Source: Microbacterium sp. ABRD28
GTDB taxonomy: Bacteria > Actinomycetota > Actinomycetes > Actinomycetales > Microbacteriaceae
Length of the DNA stretch: 64,000 nucleotides
Direction of reading: 5' to 3'
Assembly: GCF_003850245.1 (NCBI RefSeq)
Contig: NZ_CP031015.1
Span: 310,001 to 374,000, forward strand
Below are positions 33,528 through 41,205 of the stretch, one piece after another. The notes under the pieces are model-generated. The model worked only from the letters and a program-made list of their open reading frames with translations. It did no database searches and was not told the origin of the DNA. Numbering within the stretch: the first letter of the stretch is position 1; every line of letters begins with the position of its first letter. The translations under genes and the position numbers were made by a program.

Positions 33528-35489
33528 ATGACCGCGCGCTTCGTCTGGATCCGGATCCTCGCCCTCCTGTCGGTGCTCCTGGGCGTGAACTACATCGCCT
33601 GGCGGTGGCTGGATTCGATCAACTGGTCGGCGTGGTGGATCGCGGTCCCCCTCGTCATCGCCGAGACCTACAGCCTCATCGACACCTTCCTCTCCGCCGT
33701 GACGATGTGGCGCGCCAGAGATCGGCCGGCTCCCACCTCGCCACCGCAGGGCACGGCCGATGTCTTCATCACCACCTACAACGAGCCGATCGAGATGGTG
33801 ATGGCCACGGCCCTCGCCGCACAGCGCATCGCCTACCCCCACAACACGTGGGTGCTCGACGACGGGGCACGACCCGAGATGGCCGCGGCCGCGCAGGAGG
33901 CGGGGCTCGGGTACATCACCCGGTCGGAGGACTGGACGGGCAAACCCCGCCATGCCAAGGCCGGCAACCTCAACAACGCCCTGATGGACACCGACGGCGA
34001 GTTCCTGCTCATCCTCGACGCCGACCAGGTGCCCGACCCGCTGATCCTGAACCGGACGCTCGGCTACTTCGCCGACGACCCCGACGTGGCGCTGGTGCAG
34101 ACGCCGCAGTGGTTCGTCAACGTCGACGACGCCGACCCGCTGGGCAGTCAGGCACCGCTGTTCTACGGGCCCATCCAGCAGGGGAAGGATGGCTGGAACG
34201 CGGCCTTCTTCTGCGGATCCAACGCCGTCCTCCGTCGCGACGCACTCATGCAGCTCGGCATCGTCGGCTACGTCCGCGACCTCGAGCAGTCCACGGCCCG
34301 CACCCTCCGGGCTGCGGAGTCCCTCCTCTCGCGCGCAGCGCGCGACCGCGATGCCGACGAGGCCGTCCGCACCGAGCTGACGGCGCTGCGCGACGAGGTC
34401 GCCGGCGCGCGTCGCCAGATCGCCAACGGCGAGCCGATCGGCGAGGTGACCTATCGGGTGCAGAGCGCCGTGGACGCGGCATCCCGTCGCCTGGTCTCGC
34501 GCGATCTCGCGGCCCTGCAGGCAGACCTCGATGTCATCGCCCAGCTGCCGATCGAACGCGACCGCGAACTCGATGCGCTGGTCATCGACGACACCGCCCT
34601 CGACGCCCTCGCCACGCGCGAGATGTCACCACTCGGTGCGGTCGAGTCGGTCTCGGCACTCCTCGACGCCCTGCGGGTCGACCGGCCCGGCGAAGCGCAG
34701 CCGGTGCAGCCGATGGCGACGATCTCGGTCACCGAAGACATGGCGACCGCGATGCAGCTGCACTCCCTGGGGTGGCGAAGCGTGTACCACCACGAGATCC
34801 TCGCGCACGGCCTCGCCCCCGAAGACCTCCGCACGATGCTCACGCAGCGTCTGCGCTGGGCTCAGGGGACGCTTCAGGTGATGCTGCGCGACAATCCGCT
34901 CGTCAAGAAGGGGCTGTCGGCGGGGCAGCGGCTGATGTACTTCGCCACGATGTGGAGCTACCTCTCGGGATTCACCGCGCTGGTCTACCTCGCAGCCCCC
35001 GTGATCTACCTCGTCTTCGGCGTGATGCCGGTGACGGCCTGGAGCGTGGACTTCTTCGCGCGGTTCCTGCCGTACTTCATCATCAACCAGATCCTCTTCC
35101 TCGTCGTCGCGCGCGGGATCAAGACCTGGCGAGGGCAGCAATACGCCCTGGCGCTCTTCCCGGTGTGGATCGATGCGTGCGTGACCGCCTTCGCCAACGT
35201 CGTGCTGAAGCAGCCCCTCGGCTTCGCCGTCACGAAGAAGGACGGCCGGGCCGAAGGCGGCCCGCCGTGGCGGCAGATCTGGCCGCAGTTGACCGCCATC
35301 GCGGTGCTGGTGTTCGCCCTCGGGATCGGGCTGGCCCGGCTCGCGGTAGGCACCGCCGACGGCACGGGAACGCTCGTCAACACGGTATGGGTCGTCTACG
35401 ACCTCGCGGTGTTGAGCGTGATCATCCAGGCCGCGCTCTATCGTGGCCCCAAGGCCCCGTTCACCGACGAAAGGCGGATCGCCCCGTGA
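33528..35489 (+). CDS. Cellulose-synthase-like GT2 polysaccharide synthase with large insertion
   Basis: The 653-residue membrane enzyme has two N-terminal helices (about 8-28 and 37-58) and the GT-A domain with ITTYNEP (81-87), ILDADQ (162-167), QTPQWF (191-196), GSNAVLRR (230-237), VTEDMA (401-406) and QRLRW (440-444). Five or six helices close it. It should polymerise and translocate a beta-glycan. There is no PilZ domain, so c-di-GMP control of the BcsA kind is unlikely. Residues 248-398 form a charged, helix-rich insertion between GSNAVLRR and the TED motif, where the family normally has a few residues. Its stop overlaps the STAS start (GTGA). Confidence 0.9.
   Translation: MTARFVWIRILALLSVLLGVNYIAWRWLDSINWSAWWIAVPLVIAETYSLIDTFLSAVTMWRARDRPAPTSPPQGTADVFITTYNEPIEMVMATALAAQRIAYPHNTWVLDDGARPEMAAAAQEAGLGYITRSEDWTGKPRHAKAGNLNNALMDTDGEFLLILDADQVPDPLILNRTLGYFADDPDVALVQTPQWFVNVDDADPLGSQAPLFYGPIQQGKDGWNAAFFCGSNAVLRRDALMQLGIVGYVRDLEQSTARTLRAAESLLSRAARDRDADEAVRTELTALRDEVAGARRQIANGEPIGEVTYRVQSAVDAASRRLVSRDLAALQADLDVIAQLPIERDRELDALVIDDTALDALATREMSPLGAVESVSALLDALRVDRPGEAQPVQPMATISVTEDMATAMQLHSLGWRSVYHHEILAHGLAPEDLRTMLTQRLRWAQGTLQVMLRDNPLVKKGLSAGQRLMYFATMWSYLSGFTALVYLAAPVIYLVFGVMPVTAWSVDFFARFLPYFIINQILFLVVARGIKTWRGQQYALALFPVWIDACVTAFANVVLKQPLGFAVTKKDGRAEGGPPWRQIWPQLTAIAVLVFALGIGLARLAVGTADGTGTLVNTVWVVYDLAVLSVIIQAALYRGPKAPFTDERRIAP
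34270..34720 (+). other. Insertion within the GT2 catalytic domain
   Basis: These codons encode about 150 residues rich in Ala, Arg, Asp and Glu, with heptad-like leucines (for example LRAAESLLSRAARDRD, LTALRDEVAGARRQIANG and LVSRDLAALQADLDVIAQL). This looks like two or more long helices. The flanking GT2 motifs are intact, so the insert is a domain and not a break. Confidence 0.75.
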
Positions 35490-35818
35490 ACCTCACCGTC
35501 ACCTCCGGCAGCGCCTACGCCGTCATCGCCCTCGAGGGGCGGCTGACGGCTCCGGGGGTGCCGCGCCTGCGGTCCGCCATCAGTGAACTCGTCGACGGCG
35601 GCAGCAACCGGGTCGTCATCGACCTCGCGGGGACCGAATTCGTCGACTCGTCGGGACTGGGCGCGCTCATCGGCGGGCTGAAGTCCGCGCGTCTGGCCGG
35701 CGGCGACCTGCGGATCGCCAGGGTGACCGAGCCGGTGCGACGGGTGCTGAAACTGACCAACCTCGATCGGGTGCTCCGTGAGTACGACACCGTCGAGGCG
35801 GCCTTCGATGAGCGTTGA
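35486..35818 (+). CDS. STAS-domain anti-sigma factor antagonist (SpoIIAA/RsbV-like)
   Basis: The 110-residue single-domain protein has the phosphorylation site FVDSSGLGALIG (serine at about residue 55) and the closing LTNLDRVLREYDT helix. It would be phosphorylated by the kinase encoded next to it and dephosphorylated by the PP2C protein of the operon. GTG 35486 overlaps the GT2 stop by four bases. The ordered set of genes supports the switch assignment. Confidence 0.92.
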   Translation: MNLTVTSGSAYAVIALEGRLTAPGVPRLRSAISELVDGGSNRVVIDLAGTEFVDSSGLGALIGGLKSARLAGGDLRIARVTEPVRRVLKLTNLDRVLREYDTVEAAFDER

Positions 35819-36224
35819 CGGGCTCCGGGTCGAGGGGCGCGCCGACGACAGTCTCCTCGACGAGGTGCACCAGGTGCTCGACCTGCTCTGGTCGGGCAGA
35901 CCCCACGTCGATGAAGAGGACCGCACCCTGTTCACGCTCGCCGTGAGCGAGATCGCGACGAACATCGTCGAGCACGCGCGCGCCCGCGAGGAGATCTCCG
36001 TGAGCCTGGAGGTGTCCATCGACGACACGGGGATCCGAGCGGTGTTCTCCGACGACGCCGACCCCGCGCTCATCGACCTGCAGAACGTGTCGATGCCCGG
36101 CGAAGACGCCGAGTCCGGCCGAGGGCTCGCCCTGGCGCTGGCAACACTCGACGAACTCGAGCACTCCGGCGTGGCCGGCGGCAACGTGTGGCGGCTCACG
36201 CGCCGGTTCCGTCGAGGCTCGTAG
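35808..36224 (+). CDS. Anti-sigma-type HATPase (RsbW/SpoIIAB-like)
   Basis: The 138-residue GHKL kinase has the N-box SEIATNIVEHA (about residues 47-57) and the G-box ESGRGLALALATL (about 103-115). It should phosphorylate the STAS protein and bind an unknown partner when the STAS protein is phosphorylated. No sigma factor is encoded in the operon. The start overlaps the STAS gene by 11 bases. Confidence 0.9.
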   Translation: MSVDGLRVEGRADDSLLDEVHQVLDLLWSGRPHVDEEDRTLFTLAVSEIATNIVEHARAREEISVSLEVSIDDTGIRAVFSDDADPALIDLQNVSMPGEDAESGRGLALALATLDELEHSGVAGGNVWRLTRRFRRGS

Positions 36225-36225
36225 G

Positions 36226-36231
36226 TAGCCT
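36226..36231 (+). promoter_or_regulatory. -10 box TAGCCT of the DtxR gene
   Basis: TAGCCT stands six bases before GTG 36238 and two bases after the stop of the kinase gene, giving the regulator its own leaderless promoter. Confidence 0.5.
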
Positions 36232-36237
36232 GGAGCG

Positions 36238-36876
36238 GTGGCCTCCCCCGCCGTCGACGACTACCTGAAGACGATCTACCACCACACCGAGTGGCAGGAC
36301 GCCCGGATGACGCCGTCCCAGCTCGCGGCGGTGCTGGGCCTCGCCCCCTCGAGCGTCACCGAGATGGTGCAGAAGCTCGCCGCGCAGGGACTGGTCACCC
36401 ACCGTCCGTACGGGCCGGTCACGCTCACCGAGAACGGCGAGCGTCGCGCCGCCGCGATCATCCGTCGGCATCGGCTCATCGAGACCTGGCTGGTGCAGGA
36501 GTTCGGGTACAGCTGGGACGAGGTCCACGACGAGGCCGAAGTGCTCGAGCACACCGTCAGCGACCGGCTGCTCGCCCGCATCGACGAGCGACTGTGTCAC
36601 CCGCGGTTCGACCCGCACGGCGATGCGATCCCCGACGCCGCCGGGCGCGTCGAGCGCGAGCCCTTCGTGCTGCTCTCGGCCGCCCCCGCGGGGCATCGGG
36701 GGCGCGTGCTGCGCGTCAGCGATCGCGACCCCGATCTGCTCCGAGCCCTCGAGGTCATCGGCATCGCGGTCGGGCACGAGATCGAGGTCCGCCCGGCGGC
36801 GCGGGTGTCGGTCGACGGCGGCGATGCGCTCACCCTGCCCGAGGGCGCGACGTCGGCCGTCTGGCTGAGCGCCTGA
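36238..36876 (+). CDS. DtxR-family metal-dependent regulator
   Basis: The 212-residue protein has the winged helix (MTPSQLAAVLGLAPSSVTEMVQKL, about residues 24-47), the metal-binding dimerisation region (RRHRLIETWLVQEF, EVLEHTVSD) and a C-terminal FeoA/SH3-like domain. Such proteins sense Fe2+ or Mn2+ and repress uptake genes. Its target is not evident here, because no metal uptake gene lies next to it. The metal P-type ATPase 5 kb away is a weak candidate. Confidence 0.88.
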   Translation: MASPAVDDYLKTIYHHTEWQDARMTPSQLAAVLGLAPSSVTEMVQKLAAQGLVTHRPYGPVTLTENGERRAAAIIRRHRLIETWLVQEFGYSWDEVHDEAEVLEHTVSDRLLARIDERLCHPRFDPHGDAIPDAAGRVEREPFVLLSAAPAGHRGRVLRVSDRDPDLLRALEVIGIAVGHEIEVRPAARVSVDGGDALTLPEGATSAVWLSA

Positions 36877-36948
36877 GCCCGCGGCATCCGCCCTCTCCCC
36901 CCGCCAGCTCTTTCTTGCTCGACGCCCTCGCACCCCACCCGCTCTCGC

Positions 36949-37884
36949 TCACGGCCAGTGGATGCCCGAGGTCTCCTCGCAGAATCGCCACAGTCGCTCG
37001 GCGACCTCGGGGTCACGGGTGATCTTGGATGGACGCTGCTTCGCGGGCCGGCCCCGGAGGGTGAAGCGCGGCCCCCAGAACTCCCCGCCGCCCACCGTCG
37101 GGTCGACGAGCGCGCGCACGAGCGGCCATGCGCCCTCTTCCTTCGACTGGGTGACGGGCCCCTGCAGGTTGTCGACGAAGCGCGCCCAGCGCGACGGCTC
37201 GTTGACCCCGTGGATGCCGGGGGTTCGCCCGCTGATGCTGTAGCCGGGGTGCGCGACGACGCTCGACACCGGCACACCGGCCGCGCGCAGCCGGCGGTCG
37301 GCCTCGAGTCCGAGCGACGTGCACGCCACCTTCGACTGCGCATACGCGCGCCAGGGCGTGTAGCCCTCGACGAGCTGCGGATCGACCGGGTCGTACGGCG
37401 AGAGCGTCGCCGCGATGCTGCCGACCCACACCATCCGCCCCGCGACCGCCGACAGCGAGGTCAGGAGAGCCCCTGCCAGGGCGAAGTGGCCGAGCACGTT
37501 GGTGGCGAAGACGACCTCGTTGCCGCCGTACGTCGTCTCACGGGTTCGGGGGGGATGCACGACGCCGGCGTTCAGCAGCACGCCGTCGATGTTCCACCGG
37601 GCGCGGGCGGTCGCCGCGGCCGCGCGCACCGATCCGAGGTTGCTGGTGTCCAGCAGCAGGGTCTCGGTGGGTCCGACGGTGGCCGCCTCGGGTACGCGAC
37701 GCTCGACGGCGGCGCGTGCCGCGACGAGGCGGTTCGGATTGCGGCCTGTCATGACGACCCGCGCCCCCGCGCGCACCAACTGCTCCGAGGCGAAGTACCC
37801 GAGGCCCCGCGTCGCACCCGTCACGAGATAGGTGCGGCCGGTCAGATCCGGCAGCGCTTCGGGGTCCCAGTCGGGCGCGGTCAC
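36949..37884 (-). CDS. Short-chain dehydrogenase/reductase
   Basis: The 311-residue enzyme has the NAD(P) motif [10 protein letters not shown] (about residues 23-32), NAGVVHPP, the catalytic YAQSK pair and an extended C-terminus, typical of retinol-dehydrogenase-like SDRs. The substrate is unknown. GTG 37884 has GGAGGG immediately upstream and TACTGT 7 bases further, so both leadered and leaderless starts are possible. It is divergent from the HAD gene. Confidence 0.85.
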   Translation of the reverse strand: MTAPDWDPEALPDLTGRTYLVTGATRGLGYFASEQLVRAGARVVMTGRNPNRLVAARAAVERRVPEAATVGPTETLLLDTSNLGSVRAAAATARARWNIDGVLLNAGVVHPPRTRETTYGGNEVVFATNVLGHFALAGALLTSLSAVAGRMVWVGSIAATLSPYDPVDPQLVEGYTPWRAYAQSKVACTSLGLEADRRLRAAGVPVSSVVAHPGYSISGRTPGIHGVNEPSRWARFVDNLQGPVTQSKEEGAWPLVRALVDPTVGGGEFWGPRFTLRGRPAKQRPSKITRDPEVAERLWRFCEETSGIHWP

Positions 37885-37947
37885 CCCTCCGACAGTAGAC
37901 CTCACCTCGTCCGGTGGCATCCCCCACTCCCCCGGTACGCTGGCCTC

Positions 37948-38781
37948 ATGCGGACCCGCGCCGATATCGAATGCTGGCTCACCGACATGGACGGGGTCCT
38001 CGTCCACGAGAATCGTCCGATCCCCGGCGCCGCCGAGCTGCTCGCGCAGTGGCGCGACCGCGCGACGCCGTTCCTCGTCCTCACGAACAACCCGATCTTC
38101 ACCCCGCGCGACCTGAGCGCCCGGCTGGCCCGATCGGGTCTGGAGGTGCCCGAGGAGCGGATCTGGACCTCCGCCCTCGCGACCGCCGACTTCCTCCGCT
38201 CGCAGCTGCCCGGCGGCACCGCGTTCGTCATCGGCGAGTCGGGCCTGACAACCGCCCTCCACGAGGCCGGGTTCGTCATGACCGAGACCCAGCCCGACTA
38301 CGTCGTCGTCGGCGAGACGCGGCAGTACAACTTCGAGGCGATCACCAAGGCGATCCGCTTCATCAACGACGGCGCACGCTTCATCATCACCAATCCGGAT
38401 GCCACGGGCCCGACCCCCCACGGAGTCGTCCCCGCCACCGGGTCGTTCGCCGCGCTCATCACCCGCGCGACCGGCAAAGAGCCCTATGTCGTCGGCAAGC
38501 CCAACCCGATGATGTTCCGATCGGCGCTGAACCGCATCGGGGCGCACTCGGAGACCACCGGCATGATCGGCGACCGCATGGACACCGACGTCGTGGCCGG
38601 CATCGAGGCGGGTCTCCACACGATCCTGGTGCTCACCGGCATCAGCGACCAGACCGAGATCGAGCGGTACCCGTTCCGACCCGACGAGGTCGTCGACTCC
38701 GTCGCCGACCTGCTCGCGACCGAGCCCTTCGAATCCGACCTCGCCGAGGCGTCGGACATGGGCGCGCTCGACGGACTCTAG
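37948..38781 (+). CDS. HAD-IIA sugar-phosphatase-like protein (NagD family)
   Basis: The 277-residue protein begins with the HAD motif [13 protein letters not shown] (nucleophile aspartate at about residue 12) and has LTNNP (motif II), [10 protein letters not shown] (lysine, motif III) and [16 protein letters not shown] (motif IV). The C2-type cap between them marks NagD-like phosphatases, which act on small phosphosugars or nucleotides. TACGCT before ATG 37948 fits a leaderless start. Confidence 0.9.
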   Translation: MRTRADIECWLTDMDGVLVHENRPIPGAAELLAQWRDRATPFLVLTNNPIFTPRDLSARLARSGLEVPEERIWTSALATADFLRSQLPGGTAFVIGESGLTTALHEAGFVMTETQPDYVVVGETRQYNFEAITKAIRFINDGARFIITNPDATGPTPHGVVPATGSFAALITRATGKEPYVVGKPNPMMFRSALNRIGAHSETTGMIGDRMDTDVVAGIEAGLHTILVLTGISDQTEIERYPFRPDEVVDSVADLLATEPFESDLAEASDMGALDGL

Positions 38782-38824
38782 ATCGCTCTCGGCCCCGCCC
38801 TCCCTCGGCCGATAGAGTCGCCGC

Positions 38825-39397
38825 ATGGGAGTGCTCGACGACGGCGAGCAGGTCATCGCGAAGGATGCCGAGGCGTGGCGCTCGTGGTTGGACCAGAACC
38901 ACCGCACCTCGCGGGGCGCCTGGCTCGTCAGACCGCGGCCGGGATCGGACCTCGACCTCATCGGCTACGAAGACGCCATCCTCCAGGCCCTGTGCTTCGG
39001 CTGGATCGACGGACCGGTCCGCACCTTCGACGAACGCACGAGCGGCCTGTGGTTCGCGCCGCGCCGACCCACCAGCGGCTGGGCGGCGACGAACAAGGCG
39101 CGGGTCGCGCGACTCGAAGCCGAAGGGCTCCTCGAAGAGGCTGGCATCCGCGCGATCGAGGTGGCGAAAGCCAACGGGGCCTGGGGCGTGCTCGACAACG
39201 CCGAGGCGCTGCGAGAGCCCGACGATCTCGCCGCCGCCCTGGATGCGACCCCTCAGGCCCGCGCGGCGTGGGACGCCTTCCCGTCGTCATCCCGCAAGTA
39301 CGGCATCGGGTTCATCGACACCGCACGCCGGCCGGAGACGCGGGCCGCGCGCATCGCGAAGATCGTCGCCGACGCGACGGAAGGGAAGCGCCCATGA
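38825..39397 (+). CDS. YdeI/OmpD-associated family protein
   Basis: The 190-residue protein contains the family pattern SWLDQNHRTSRGAWLV, ILQALCFGWIDGPVRTFD and the C-terminal SSSRKYGIGFIDTARRPETR with following basic helix. The family function is not established. TAGAGT lies six bases before the ATG. Its stop overlaps the next start (ATGA). Confidence 0.85.
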   Translation: MGVLDDGEQVIAKDAEAWRSWLDQNHRTSRGAWLVRPRPGSDLDLIGYEDAILQALCFGWIDGPVRTFDERTSGLWFAPRRPTSGWAATNKARVARLEAEGLLEEAGIRAIEVAKANGAWGVLDNAEALREPDDLAAALDATPQARAAWDAFPSSSRKYGIGFIDTARRPETRAARIAKIVADATEGKRP

Positions 39398-39522
39398 TCT
39401 CCGAGACCGAGCAGACGCTGCTGCTGCTGACCAGCGCCCTGATCATCGCCGGCACGCTCGTGGTGCTGATCTGGCAGCTCGTGCGGTCGCGTCGCGGACG
39501 CGGCCCCCGCGACGGCGAGTAA
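39394..39522 (+). CDS. 42-residue single-pass membrane peptide
   Basis: ATG 39394 overlaps the YdeI-family stop by four bases. The peptide is one membrane helix (LLLLTSALIIAGTLVVLIWQL) with a basic tail (VRSRRGRGPRDGE), so it should lie in the membrane with its C-terminus inside. Coupling to the upstream gene makes it credible. Function is unknown. Confidence 0.65.
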   Translation: MISETEQTLLLLTSALIIAGTLVVLIWQLVRSRRGRGPRDGE

Positions 39523-39546
39523 CCCGCTCCCTCGCCGAGGTGCGCG

Positions 39547-40125
39547 CTACTGCGGGGCCAGCCCCAGGTCGTCGAGGTCGATCGCGGCGAGCCACTGCAG
39601 CCCGGCCGCCTCGACGGCATCCTGCGCCCCGGTCTTGCGGTCGACGATCACCGCGACCGCGACCGGCTCCGCGCCCTCGCGCCGGAGGGCCTCGACGGCC
39701 TTCAGCGCCGACTGGCCCGTGGTGGAGGTGTCTTCGACGACGACGACGCGCCTGCCCGCGACATCCGCGCCCTCGATCTGCCGGCCCCGGCCGTGGTCCT
39801 TCGGCTCCTTGCGCACGACGAAAGCGTCGAGGGGGCGCCCCGCCCGCACCGACTCGTGCAGCACCGCGTTGGCGATCGGGTCGGCGCCGAGCGTCAGCCC
39901 CCCGACCGCGACGACGCCGTCGACATCGCGGATGAGATCCAGCATGATCCGCCCGATCGCGGGAGCCGCCCGGTGGTCGAGCGTCAGCCGGCGCATGTCG
40001 ACGTAATACGACGCCTTCTTGCCGCTCGAGAGCGTGAAGTCACCGTGGAACACCGCCTCATCCGTGATGAGGGCGATGAGGGCCTGGCGGTCGGCTTCGA
40101 TGTCGGGCGTGGAGGCGACGGTCAC
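39547..40125 (-). CDS. pyrE: Orotate phosphoribosyltransferase
   Basis: The 192-residue enzyme has the PRPP motif VVVVEDTSTTGQSALKA (about residues 123-139), the conserved SGKKASYYVDMR near residue 34 and the flexible catalytic loop RKEPKDHGRG. It converts orotate and PRPP to OMP in UMP synthesis. No other pyr gene is nearby. Start GTG 40125 is preceded by TAGACT seven bases upstream, so it is leaderless. Confidence 0.93.
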   Translation of the reverse strand: MTVASTPDIEADRQALIALITDEAVFHGDFTLSSGKKASYYVDMRRLTLDHRAAPAIGRIMLDLIRDVDGVVAVGGLTLGADPIANAVLHESVRAGRPLDAFVVRKEPKDHGRGRQIEGADVAGRRVVVVEDTSTTGQSALKAVEALRREGAEPVAVAVIVDRKTGAQDAVEAAGLQWLAAIDLDDLGLAPQ

Positions 40126-40132
40126 GACGACG

Positions 40133-40159
40133 AGTCTAGATCCGGCGCGGTTCTACGCT
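40133..40159. promoter_or_regulatory. Back-to-back leaderless promoters of pyrE and xthA
   Basis: TAGACT on the minus strand (40133-40138) serves pyrE, and TACGCT on the plus strand (40154-40159) serves xthA. The two -10 boxes are only about 15 bases apart, so two polymerases cannot bind at once. Confidence 0.5.
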
Positions 40160-40165
40160 GGAGGC

Positions 40166-41014
40166 ATGCGCCTGGCCACCTGGAACGTCAACTCGATCCG
40201 CGCCCGCGTCGACCGCATCGTCGACTTCGCCGTCCGCGAGAGCGTCGACGTGCTGGCGATGCAGGAGATCAAGTGCAAGGCCGAGCAGTTCCCTTACGAA
40301 AGGTTCGAAGAGGCCGGCTATCAGGTCGAGGCGCACGGGTTCTCGCAGTGGAACGGCGTCGCGATCGCGAGCAGGGCGCCGATCGACGATCTCCGCACCG
40401 AGTTCCCGGGAATGCCCGGGTTCGCGAAGGGACATGAAGGTCCGGATGCTCCGCAGGAGGCGCGGGCTCTGGGCGCGCGCATCGACGGGGTCGAGGTGTG
40501 GAGTCTGTATGTGCCGAACGGTCGCGCGCTCGGCGACCCGCACTACGACTACAAGCTGCACTGGCTCGCCGCGCTCGAGCAGTACACCCGCGACGCCCTC
40601 GCCGCGGAGCCCGGTCTGCCCCTGGCGCTCGTCGGCGACTTCAACATCGCCCCCACCGACGCCGACAACGGCGACCCCGCGGTGGTGCCCGGCTTCTCCA
40701 CGCACGTCTCGCCGCCCGAGCGCGAGGCGTTCTCGGCGCTGCAGTCGGCCGGGCTCACCGATGTGGTGCGACCGCTCGTGCCCACCGGCTACACCTACTG
40801 GGACTACAAGCGGCTGAAGTTCCCCCGCAACGAGGGGATGCGCATCGACTTCATCCTGGGCTCGGCGGGCCTGGCGGAGAAGGTCACCGGGGCGCAGATC
40901 CACCGCAACGAGCGCAAGGGCGAGCTGCCGAGCGACCACGTGCCGGTCGTGGTCGACCTCGACCTGAAGCCGCCGGTGGAGGAAGACGACGACCGCCCCA
41001 TGATCTTCGGCTGA
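40166..41014 (+). CDS. xthA: Exodeoxyribonuclease III (AP endonuclease)
   Basis: The 282-residue enzyme has ATWNVNSIRAR at the start, the metal-binding glutamate in MQEIKCKAEQFP (about residue 35), GDFNIAPTDADNGD and SDHVPVVVD, the catalytic Asp-His pair. It cleaves AP sites and 3' ends in base excision repair. ATG 40166 stands behind TACGCT and also a GGAGG-like GGAGGC, so the start is well fixed. Confidence 0.93.
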   Translation: MRLATWNVNSIRARVDRIVDFAVRESVDVLAMQEIKCKAEQFPYERFEEAGYQVEAHGFSQWNGVAIASRAPIDDLRTEFPGMPGFAKGHEGPDAPQEARALGARIDGVEVWSLYVPNGRALGDPHYDYKLHWLAALEQYTRDALAAEPGLPLALVGDFNIAPTDADNGDPAVVPGFSTHVSPPEREAFSALQSAGLTDVVRPLVPTGYTYWDYKRLKFPRNEGMRIDFILGSAGLAEKVTGAQIHRNERKGELPSDHVPVVVDLDLKPPVEEDDDRPMIFG

Positions 41015-41094
41015 ACCCCGAAGCCGCGTCCTCGCGACCCTCTCCCTCACGGGGGAGCCGTATGCTAGCCCCACATCCTCGAAAGGGGAGCGCA

Positions 41095-41205
41095 ATGGGG
41101 AGCGTGTCAGAGACCCGGGGGACCTCCCGCGGGTGGGGAAGAGGCGCGGCCGCGGCCGTGATCTCGATCGTCGTGGTGCACGCCGCACCGAGCGGCCGCC
41201 GGTGA
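41095..41205 (+). CDS. 36-residue leader peptide coupled to crtI
   Basis: ATG 41095 has a strong ribosome binding site (AAAGGGGAG) and a promoter-like TATGCT about 30 bases upstream. Its TGA overlaps the crtI GTG start (GTGA). The peptide contains a short hydrophobic run (AAAAVISIVVVHAA) after a Trp/Arg-rich beginning. Its only clear role is to carry ribosomes to crtI, which has no binding site of its own. Confidence 0.55.
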   Translation: MGSVSETRGTSRGWGRGAAAAVISIVVVHAAPSGRR

